Below are positions 33,681 to 40,990 of a stretch of 64,000 nucleotides of DNA, one piece after another. The stretch is from the NCBI GenBank assembly GCA_905221605.1, contig CAJNDS010001335.1:541938-605937 (forward strand), given 5' to 3'. Positions within the stretch are counted from its first letter, which is position 1; every line of letters starts with the position of its first letter. The translations under genes and the position numbers were made by a program. Under the pieces are notes generated by a model. The model saw only the letters and a list, made by a program, of their open reading frames with translations, searched no databases and was not told where the DNA came from. This DNA comes from Symbiodinium natans. Its lineage: Eukaryota > Sar > Dinophyceae > Suessiales > Symbiodiniaceae.

Positions 33681-34254
33681 CAAACAATGAGGCAATCTTT
33701 CGTTCTAGTTAGTTCGTAGGATTTCGGGACGGGAAGGGCTTAGGATTCAGGGCGTAACGCTGATCTTAGCATGGCTTAGGGCTCAAGCTTATTGTTTGAT
33801 GAAGAACCTCCCAAAAAATGAACATAGTCATCTCTAGATTACCCTTATGAGGAAGACTATGTTTACGCTTTTTGGGGTTGTTATGCAAGCAATAGACGGC
33901 AAGCTGCACAACAGACTGTCGTAGTGCCGAGAACGCAGCTCAAGCCGACCGCACCACCACTAGGTCCGAAACCTAACACGTGTTACCCCACTCGGCCTGA
34001 CATAAGGGAGGGGCCAGGGTACAGCGTGGAACCACACATGGATCCGGATCAACCCCCTCAGTGAGCATGCTGCTCATGAAAGCCAAGAAAAAAAGCCTGA
34101 AACCTTAAACCTAAACCCGAAAGCCTAAGCTCTAAACCCTTAAGTACTACACCCCCTTCCCTCCACCCATCGGTCCAGGACGTTCTTCGTCCGAAGGCAA
34201 TCTGAGCTATGCCCTGGGTGCCGTTCCAGACTTCGTGGGGGCCATTTTGGGTCC

Positions 34255-34525
34255 CCTAAACCCTAAACCCTAAACCCTAAACCCTAAACCCTAAACCCTA
34301 AACCCTAAACCCTAAACCCTAAACGAGGTCATAGCTTTGGGGATGTAGGGCTTTGGGAATTGAAGGTTTCCGGATCCATGGACTGTGGCCTTCAGGGGAT
34401 TGCAATCTTACGGCGTTCGGGCTTGCAGCTTGACGCTTCAGGGTTCTAGGAACTCAAAACTTCAAGGTTTTGGGTTTAGGGTTTAGGGTTTAGGGTTTAG
34501 GGTTAGGGTTTAGGGTTTTAGTTGT
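34255..34525. repeat. CCCTAAA array, island, TTTAGGG array
   Basis: Left array 34255-34325 (ten copies), right 34468-34520. Upstream 33680-34250 is unique with no gene recognised. Confidence 0.93.
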
Positions 34526-34909
34526 GGGTTTATAGTTTTACGGGACTTCCATTCTTCCCCGGTAGATGGCTAAAGGATGAGCTCCCCAGAGCGGGCACCT
34601 AAACCCTAAACCCTAGATTCTGTGAAATTCTAGAAAGTCCCGTAAAACCAATAAACACCCCGTACCGAACTGTAAGACCTCGACCCGAAACCCTAAACCC
34701 TAAACCCTGTAAAACCTAAGACCTACAGTCAGGGCCCATCAAGCTGAAGCTCACTCTGCGACCGGAATCCGGCTTGCAAACCTGGCCCTGCAAATCACGC
34801 CTTTAAGCAACCTAAACCAGCTCAAGAGATGAGTTAGCTGTTCGGCAGCGCGGAAACTTGGCACGTCACTCATAGCGTTTTACTTCTCTAAAGCGCTAAG
34901 CTTCTATGA

Positions 34910-35330
34910 GACCACGTGGCACCCGCGTTCTTCTGCACGGGAGCACACTGGGTTTCGGTGGGACCCGCGTTCTTCTGCGTGGGAATGCACTAAAAATCGG
35001 CGGGGCCCGCGTTCTTCTGCGTGGTACCGTGCCGGGTCTCGGTGGGCCCGCGTTCTTCTGCGTGGGACCGTACCGGGTCTCGGTTAAACCCGTGTTCTTC
35101 TGCGTGGGACCGTGCCGGCTTCCGGCAGGACCCGCGTTCTTCTGCGTGGGACCGAACTGGGTTTCGGGGAGGCCCGCGTTCTTCTGCGTGGGACCGAACT
35201 GGGTTTCGGGGAGGCCCGCGTTCTTCTGCGTGGGACCGTGCCTGGTTTCGGTGGGACCCGCGTTCTTCTGCGTGGGACCGCACTGGGTTTCGGTGGGACC
35301 CGCTAAATCCCTCCGTTCTTCTGCGTGGGA
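34910..35330 (+). repeat. 42 bp minisatellite, about 10 copies
   Basis: The unit is GACCCGCGTTCTTCTGCGTG then GGACCGTGCCGGGTTTCGGT then GG. Because 42 is a multiple of 3, several frames on both strands stay open and give 14-residue repeats (TRVLLRGTVPGFGG; RSHAEERGPPRNPV). None looks like a real protein. Confidence 0.95.
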
Positions 35331-36000
35331 CCGTACACCCCGTTTGGGTTTTACAAGGCGAATTAAGGAAAGGGGAGGGCCCCGCTGGACCACTTTTTTC
35401 GTGTAGTTGTAGCGTTGTAGTCCAAGTGTCTGCCCAGCCGGTGCGTTGGTGTGTGGTCTGTAAAGCACGGAGCGGTCTTGCCATATTGGTGGGCTTGCTT
35501 TTTGGTACCGCCAAGCGGTCAACCGTCCGGCTTCAACAGGAGGGGCCCAGATAGTATCGCAAGAATGCCATCAGGTAGCATGATCGAATTGTCTGCAAGA
35601 AGGGCTTCTACAATGCCTGGCAATGTCACAGCAAGGTCCGTGCAAACATCTTGGATGCTACAGCACCATTAATTCTTGGCGGCAATGTGCCCGATTGGCG
35701 TGCAAAATTCGCCGTTTCCGGCTTCGTTTTTGGGGCTGTTTTCTGGGCAGCTTTCTTCATGCCAGCAGCAGCCAGGGCACAGAATTTGCGGCCGCGCCGT
35801 GGGCGCAGTTTTGGAACCGCAGCATTTTCGTTTTTGGGGTCGTGCTTTTGGCTCCAAGTGTTTGTTTTGTTTGTCGGGCTGCTTTGTCTTCCCACCCCGA
35901 CGACCAGTTTTCGTCCCATTTTGGTGGTCGGGTTTCCGGCCCGTTTGGCGGGCCCAAAAAACTGACCCAGGCACAGTAGACCCAGGCACAGTAGACCCTG
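35331..36000. other. GC-rich unique stretch, no gene identified
   Basis: All six frames have long open runs, so openness is uninformative. It ends with two copies of GACCCAGGCACAGTA (35965-35994). Confidence 0.5.
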
Positions 36001-36004
36001 TAAA

Positions 36005-36300
36005 CCCTAGACCCTGGACCCTAAACCCTAAACCCTAAACCCTAAACCCTAAACCCTAAACCCTAAACCCTAAACCCTAAACCCTGAAAAACCTAAACCC
36101 TTAACCCTGAACCCTGAACCCTAAACCGCTGCCAGGCAGGAGGCATGGATTGGCGCTTGTGGGTGGTACGGTGCGCAGCACCTCGGCAACCACCTCCCAG
36201 CTGGTTCAGGGTTTAGGGTTTAGGGTTTCGGGTTTAGGGTTTAGGGTTTGGGGTTTAGGGTTTAGGGCTTGGGGTTTAGGTTTAGGGTTCAGGGTTTGGA
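36005..36300. repeat. CCCTAAA array, island, TTTAGGG array
   Basis: Left 36005-36125, right 36205-36295. The 80 bp island reads AARQEAWIGACGWYGAQHLG on the plus strand, unrecognised. Confidence 0.93.
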
Positions 36301-36499
36301 GGCTTAGAGGTTTAGAGGTTTGGAGGTTTTAGGGAGGTTGAGGGGTTTTAGAGTTCAAGGTTAGAAGGCTGGAGGATTAGAAAGGGTCTAAGGGTGCAGA
36401 GGTTCAGGGGTTCAGAGGTTCAAGGACTCAAGCATCTTGGGGTGTAAGACGAAGGATTTGGGACTGGGGGGGGGGGACGCCGAGAATGTGGGATTCAGG

Positions 36500-37000
36500 G
36501 CCTTCAAGAATTAGGGTTTAGGGGTTAAGGGTTTAGGGTTTAGGGTTTAGGATTCAGGGTTTTGGGCTTGGGGCTTGGGGTATAGGGCAGGGTGAGGGTT
36601 TAGGGCTTAGGCTCGAGGGATGAACCCAAGGTCGTGGGATTCTGACCCTAAACCCGAAACCCGAAACCCGAAACCCTAAACCCTAAACCCTAAACCCTAA
36701 ACCCTAAACCCTACGCCTGAGCCTTCACTGGGGTTTCGCCATGGAGGCGTTGATGCTTCAAGTGGTAGGCCGCGAAGGCTTCGAATGAAGGGGGGGCTCA
36801 GGGTCATTTCCTCTTTAGGGTTTAATTAGGGTTTAGGGTTTAGGGTTTAGGGTTTAGGGTTTAGGGTTTAGGGTTTAGGGTTGAGGGTAAACCCCGAGAC
36901 CCCTAACTTCCGAGGGGGCCTTCAGGACTGGGGTTCGCGCGCCTGAAGCCTTTCCACTTGAAACAAGGGTTTAGGGTTTAGGGTTTAGGGTTTAGGGCTT
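36500..37000. repeat. Telomere-type arrays in alternating orientation
   Basis: CCCTAAA at 36645-36713, TTTAGGG at 36817-36893 and 36967-37000; variants elsewhere. Confidence 0.9.
36722..36788 (-). CDS. Candidate exon
   Basis: The minus strand reads FEAFAAYHLKHQRLHGETPV then KAQ and is followed by GCGTAG, a possible GC donor. It lies between a CCCTAAA and a TTTAGGG array. Confidence 0.3.
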
Positions 37001-37029
37001 AAGATAAGTCCTGTACATGCAAAGCCCTG

Positions 37030-37500
37030 GCTTCTACGAAACCTTAAACCCCAAAACCCTAAACCTTAAAACCCCCGAACCTTACACTTGAAGCCCCAAA
37101 GCCTCTACTCTTAACCCTAAACCCTGGCACCCGAAATCCTGAACCCTAACCCTCTACCCCTAAACCCTAAACCCTCACACCCAAAATCCTGAACCCCTAA
37201 ACCCTTCCTCCGGTCATTCCCACCACGGGGCTGACCTCTTTGGATGGCTGGACAAAGTCGAAGGACTCAGAAGGGTTGCAGCCTGGCTAGGAGAGATAGG
37301 CCTGAAGCCCTAAGCCCTATATAAGCTCTAAGCCCTAAGCCCTAAGCCCTGAGCCCTAAGCCCTAAGCCCTAAGCCCTAAGCCCCCTCAACGCCCTAAGC
37401 GCCCCTAACCCCGTAAGCCCCTAAGCCCTTAGCCGAGAAGCTCTAAGCGGGCTTTGAGGGGTTTGGGCTTCGGGCTCTGTTAGGGTTTAAGGCTCCAGGT
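37030..37500. repeat. CCCTAAA- and CCCTAAG-type arrays left of the retrotransposon
   Basis: CCCTAAG units dominate 37300-37385. This is the DNA the element inserted into. Confidence 0.88.
37205..37290 (-). CDS. Candidate exon
   Basis: The minus strand reads CNPSESFDFVQPSKEVSPVV then GMTG. The plus strand is also open. It is the last non-repeat island before the retrotransposon. Confidence 0.25.
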
Positions 37501-37519
37501 GTTTAGCGCGTTTGAGGGC

Positions 37520-37523
37520 GTAT
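37520..37523. repeat. Target-site duplication, left copy (GTAT)
   Basis: GTAT immediately precedes the 5' LTR and recurs immediately after the 3' LTR at 53624-53627. A 4-6 bp duplication is the usual footprint of LTR-element integrases. Confidence 0.8.
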
Positions 37524-37832
37524 TGTGAGCTGACATGAGTGCATATGCATCTTCTGCTCTGTGATGCATTAGGACTCGGCAGACCACCTTGTAGTTTTCC
37601 TTTGCATGTAGAGTTTTGCAATTCGTATCAATGCCAATATTTTGGCTCAAGTACCGAGCTTGTGCCTTTGAGCACGGTAGAGTCGTACAGTAGCTCCTAG
37701 GTTGCTGTGCGGTCCGACCGGACGCACTCAGGCGTAGCTGCACAAGTGCTTGGACTCACGAAGTCGTAAAACAGCGTGACCGGGCTGTGATTGCATTGGC
37801 TTAGTGCAAGTCCAGTGCTGGTCGACTTCGCA
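37524..37832 (+). repeat. 5' LTR
   Basis: This 309 bp repeat matches 53315-53623 at every position except one near the end, where the 5' copy reads TTCGCA and the 3' copy TTCACA. It begins TGTGA; the 3' copy ends TCACA, giving a 5 bp terminal inverted repeat that the 5' copy has lost. It carries a spliced-leader-like sequence at 37633-37651. No TATA box is obvious. Confidence 0.95.
37633..37651 (+). other. Spliced-leader-like sequence in 5' LTR
   Basis: The stretch reads GCCAATATTTTGGCTCAAG. The dinoflagellate trans-spliced leader ends GCCATTTTGGCTCAAG, so 13 bases at the 3' side match exactly (ATTTTGGCTCAAG) and GCCA matches after a 3-base insertion. Relict leaders arise when trans-spliced mRNAs are copied back into DNA. 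The identification of the leader is from knowledge of dinoflagellate mRNAs; the match was made by eye. Confidence 0.65.
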
Positions 37833-37834
37833 AT

Positions 37835-37851
37835 TGGGGGCTGTTCTGGGA
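37835..37851 (+). promoter_or_regulatory. Possible primer-binding site
   Basis: TGGGGGCTGTTCTGGGA starts two bases after the 5' LTR. It has the TGG expected opposite a tRNA CCA end at the right place. The T-arm part does not resemble a known tRNA, so the primer is not identified. Confidence 0.25.
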
Positions 37852-37938
37852 AACGTACAGCTCTTGTGCCTACGGCCCGAGTGGGCAAGCATTGCTTTGC
37901 TTGTCTGTCGCGGTCCGTGACCTGGACGCGTGGACTGT

Positions 37939-38022
37939 GTGCCACGCTTGCGGCCTGTTAACCAAGGCGCGGCGCTTCGCGTGCCACGCCTGCGGCCTGC
38001 TAACCAAGGCGCGGCTTTTCGC
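37939..38022 (+). repeat. 42 bp leader tandem repeat, two copies
   Basis: Two adjacent 42 bp units (37939-37980 and 37981-38022) begin GTGCCACGC and end TTCGC, with a few substitutions. They lie in the untranslated leader just upstream of the first ATG (38037). A role in packaging or translation is possible but not shown. Confidence 0.85.
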
Positions 38023-38036
38023 CTTGTGTTGCGGCA

Positions 38037-38312
38037 ATGTCCGCAGAGGTTGCAGGTCAGGCTGAGGGCGTCACCCTCCTCGAAGCTATCGAGGGTGGAG
38101 ACGTTCCCTATCCCGAGCGGATGAGCTACGTCGCTTGGCTTAAGTGGCGTAGGGAGACTGGCAGCCGTCCATTGTCCAAGCGGGATGGGGTCAGCACTAC
38201 GCCAGAGCAAGAGGCGGCTCTCTGGCGGAAAGTCATGAAGTTCCTCCATGACGCCGAAGAGGAGGACGAGGATGAAGAGGAAGAAGAAGAGGATCTCCGA
38301 GCTAGTCCCTGA
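38037..38312 (+). CDS. Gag N-terminal ORF (ORF1a)
   Basis: This 91-codon frame is the first ATG frame after the leader repeats. It encodes a Trp- and Arg-rich segment (around YVAWLKWRRETG) followed by a run of about 15 acidic residues, and stops at 38312. It overlaps the main gag frame (from 38248) by 65 bases in the +1 frame. The overlap is a purine run (GAA/GAG repeats), where slippage or indels are easy. It may be the true N-terminus of Gag, joined by +1 frameshifting or separated by a repeat-length mutation; or the downstream ATG at 38248 may be used independently. No domain was recognised. Confidence 0.6.
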   Translation: MSAEVAGQAEGVTLLEAIEGGDVPYPERMSYVAWLKWRRETGSRPLSKRDGVSTTPEQEAALWRKVMKFLHDAEEEDEDEEEEEEDLRASP

Positions 38313-40986
38313 GGCCTCGGGCGCTGGAGGCGACAGTCCGCCGCGGGTGGACGTCAGCGCCGCGGCTAGGGAGCTGGCCATGGTCCCTACCGGTGCTGCC
38401 TATGTCCCTGCTACGGCACCAGGGTCCCGCCCGGCGGGACCGTCCGGTCCGCCGTCGACAGCAGGTTCAGTGCCAGGCACCGCAGAGGGCTTGCAGGCGG
38501 AGCTGCGCGCGATTTTCCGTCCAGACCAAGAACCGGTCGCGGACTACTTGACGCGCGTTTCGCGGATTGTCCTCGCGCTGAAAGCGCATGGAGTCACGGT
38601 GAGCTCCCGTGACCTTGACGCCTTAAGCACCAAAGCCACCCTCCTTGCGGATGAGTTCTCCAAGATAGGCGGGGACTGGCATCCTACGAAGATGGTCCGT
38701 CGGCTGCGGACCAGGTTCTCGGTCGCGGCTTTGCGCGGTGGCGAGGACCCCGAAGACGCAGAGGAGATTCAGCGCGAAATCCAATGCATCGGGGAGCTTA
38801 TCCTCGCGTTAGGGGGAAAAGAAAGCTCGAGCCAAGAGAAGGTTTGGAGCTCCCCGTCCGATGTGCCAGTTGAAGCCGTGGGGCCGCGTTCCCCAGGGCT
38901 CCCACAGCCTGCGACTGCAAGTGGGTTGGGGGTAGGATTGGACCGTGGAGGTTTGCACACTGCTGAGGTTGCAGGTGGTCCTTCCGCGGCCCGTGTCCTG
39001 GGCGCGACGGACGGCGATTCCCCTTTGCGCGCGAAGCTTGCTGCGCTAGAGATGGAGATAGAAGCCCTGAAGCGAGGTTCAGACGGCGGAGGTTCGCAGA
39101 CCGGGTCCCAACACCCGGCGGGCGATCTCGCCGCCGCACTCGCCGCCCAAACTGAGGCGCTGAAAGAAGCGTTAGCGCAGAGGGGCGGGCAAAGCTCCAT
39201 AACTACGGTCAAAACTGACCTCACGTGGCCAACGCTGACCGACGACAAGTCGGACGCGCGAGACGTTGTCCTGTTCTACGAGGAGTTCGAGGACGTCTGC
39301 GCGCTGGCCAACAACTGTCGCGGTATGAGTGCGCGCGAAAAGCTGTTAGCGCTACGCGGGCGCTGCCGCGGCTCGCGCATGAAGACGTACACGAACGCGT
39401 ACCGCGCAGCGTGGAAATCGGGAGAGGTTCTCTCAGATCCACAGGCGGTGTATGACCGCATCAAGAACAAACACTTGATGTTCGGGGAATCGCGGGAGGA
39501 AAGAGAAGTCCGCGTGGATGGTGAGCACGCCTCTCTCGCTAAGGGTAAGCTCACAGGCCACCAATTCGAGCCTTTGTTTGAGGCCTCGATCGCGGACCTT
39601 GAGGCAGTAGGTCTCGGGAAGACCCCTCGAGAGTTGTATCTCTCATACCTCCGCAAGATGCCCCCTTATCTCCAAAAGGAGATCCGGAACGACAAAAGGT
39701 TGTGGCCTGGCGACCCCAAGGATGGCGGGTTGCGAGGACCGCAGACTTGGGAGGAGAGCCACAAAGTCGTTCTGGAGTACGAGCAGAGAGAAGCAGCGCA
39801 CAGGGCTGTTTCCCACTCTGTGTACACGGCCACCGGTTCGCAGAGCGCGGACCCGGCGGTCGCGCTGGCTGAGGCTCAGAAGGAGATTAAGAGTCTCAAG
39901 GCCGCTGCGAAGGCTGCTGCGAAAGGAGCAGCTGCCGCGGCCAAAGCTGGCGCGGACCAGACGTATGCTGCTACGTCGAAGGGAGCTGGCAAAGGAGCGG
40001 ACAAGAAGATCTGCTTCCACTTTCGCGATCATGGGAATTGCCCGAAAGGGGATGCCTGCCCGTACAGCCACGACAAGGAGCTTCGCAGAAAAGCTCTCGC
40101 GGCCAAGAAGGGTGACCAAACCTTTGCCACTGCGAAAGGTAAAGGCAAAGGGAAGGGAGGTGGCAAAGCAAAAGCCAACGCAAAGCCTAAGGCTGCGGCC
40201 AAAGGCGCGGCAAAGCCACCAGGCACTGTTTGCCCCTTTTTCTCCAAGAATGGGTCGTGCAAGAAAGGAGCCAGCTGCGACATGGTCCACAACCTGACGA
40301 CCTCAGGAGGGACGCCGGCCTTGCCTGCCAACTGGGCCCCGCCCTCCGGTGCTTCCATGTCTAACCCCTTCGCCGCGTTCAGTGTCCAGATAGGCAGCTC
40401 AGGCGTCCAGGCAGGCGTCTTAGGAGCCGCAGGACACGCCGCGGTGCAGCAGCACGCGCTTCCGTTAAGCAAGGGCGGGCGGGACAAGTTCGCCACCTTG
40501 GACGATCTGCCGAAGGACTGGTGGAACCTGGCGGACAACGAGCCAGGAGGCTACCAGTACAGAACGGTGGTCCAGGTCCTCGACCGCAAGGTCGAGTGCA
40601 TGCTTGACGGTTGCGCCGGCGCAAACCACGTGACTGAGGAACTCGTGGTGGGCATGATGAACCGGGCTGCAGAGCTTGGGATCGGCACTGAGGATCCTGG
40701 CTTCCCGGTCGTGAGACTTGAGAAGTGGGTCCACCCCGAATATGTGCATGGAATTGCATCGGGGGCCCCAGTTCCTTTGAAAGGGGCAGCAGTCTTGCGC
40801 GTCACGCTGCTGGAAGGCAAGACGGCGGACGATTGTCGCCCCAACACCGAGATTTTTGTGCGATGTAAAATCGCAGCCAGAGGGACGTCCGATTGTGGAC
40901 TGCGCCGGAAGGATGGGCTTGGGATTCAGGCCGGGTCCCGACTTTCATGTCCTCGACACGCTGGGAATCAGGATGCCCAGATGTGA
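38248..40986 (+). CDS. gag: Gag with two CCCH zinc fingers, running into protease (ORF1b)
   Basis: 912 codons. Residues about 1-300 are low-complexity and Pro/Ala/Gly-rich. Residues about 320-520 are a helical capsid-like region with Phe/Tyr/Leu spacing typical of retrotransposon Gag. An Ala/Lys-rich linker follows. Two C-x8-C-x5-C-x3-H fingers lie at residues 589-608 (nt 40012-40071) and 662-681 (nt 40231-40290), separated by a GKGKGKG-type basic stretch, in the place where other elements have CCHC knuckles. Residues about 770 on form a retropepsin-like segment around LDGCAGANHV (Asp at residue 787). The frame leaves protease homology near 40916 and ends at 40986; the protease continues in the +1 frame of the next ORF. 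Confidence 0.85.
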   Translation: MTPKRRTRMKRKKKRISELVPEASGAGGDSPPRVDVSAAARELAMVPTGAAYVPATAPGSRPAGPSGPPSTAGSVPGTAEGLQAELRAIFRPDQEPVADYLTRVSRIVLALKAHGVTVSSRDLDALSTKATLLADEFSKIGGDWHPTKMVRRLRTRFSVAALRGGEDPEDAEEIQREIQCIGELILALGGKESSSQEKVWSSPSDVPVEAVGPRSPGLPQPATASGLGVGLDRGGLHTAEVAGGPSAARVLGATDGDSPLRAKLAALEMEIEALKRGSDGGGSQTGSQHPAGDLAAALAAQTEALKEALAQRGGQSSITTVKTDLTWPTLTDDKSDARDVVLFYEEFEDVCALANNCRGMSAREKLLALRGRCRGSRMKTYTNAYRAAWKSGEVLSDPQAVYDRIKNKHLMFGESREEREVRVDGEHASLAKGKLTGHQFEPLFEASIADLEAVGLGKTPRELYLSYLRKMPPYLQKEIRNDKRLWPGDPKDGGLRGPQTWEESHKVVLEYEQREAAHRAVSHSVYTATGSQSADPAVALAEAQKEIKSLKAAAKAAAKGAAAAAKAGADQTYAATSKGAGKGADKKICFHFRDHGNCPKGDACPYSHDKELRRKALAAKKGDQTFATAKGKGKGKGGGKAKANAKPKAAAKGAAKPPGTVCPFFSKNGSCKKGASCDMVHNLTTSGGTPALPANWAPPSGASMSNPFAAFSVQIGSSGVQAGVLGAAGHAAVQQHALPLSKGGRDKFATLDDLPKDWWNLADNEPGGYQYRTVVQVLDRKVECMLDGCAGANHVTEELVVGMMNRAAELGIGTEDPGFPVVRLEKWVHPEYVHGIASGAPVPLKGAAVLRVTLLEGKTADDCRPNTEIFVRCKIAARGTSDCGLRRKDGLGIQAGSRLSCPRHAGNQDAQM
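40012..40290 (+). other. Tandem CCCH zinc fingers of Gag
   Basis: Both fingers fit C-x8-C-x5-C-x3-H exactly and both have a Gly-x-Cys at the second Cys (GNC, GSC). This class usually binds RNA, so a role in genomic RNA binding is inferred. Confidence 0.85.
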
Positions 40987-40990
40987 GGAT
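40555..40990 (+). other. Retropepsin-like protease region, split by a +1 frame change
   Basis: The active-site-like stretch is MLDGCAGANHV, with D-G-C-A-G in place of the usual D-(T/S)-G-A, so the catalytic motif is atypical. The C-terminal part (IVDCAGRMGLGF ... HVLDTLGI) is only read in the next frame, from about 40916. The segment between looks short, so a small deletion could have caused the frame change. Protease assignment rests on position and pattern only. Confidence 0.55.

Noticed and set aside
35400-36000. Six overlapping open frames as a gene
   Set aside because: All six frames are open, none resembles a protein, so openness comes from base composition.
37510-37523. GAGGGCGTAT before the 5' LTR resembles the polypurine tract GAGGGGCGAA before the 3' LTR
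   Set aside because: The resemblance is short and the 5' flank fits the surrounding GGG-rich repeat; GTAT is better explained as target duplication.
37480-37743. Open minus-strand frame across the 5' LTR, repeated at 53151-53534
   Set aside because: It is the antisense of the LTR and only reflects lack of stops; no protein feature.
37728-38381. 217-codon minus-strand frame over the leader and gag start
   Set aside because: Shadow of the gag region; composition is what the complement of GC-rich coding DNA gives.
39643-40290. 215-codon minus-strand frame and several 100-270-codon frames opposite gag, pol and ORF3
   Set aside because: All lie opposite or in other frames of clear plus-strand domains and show no domain of their own.
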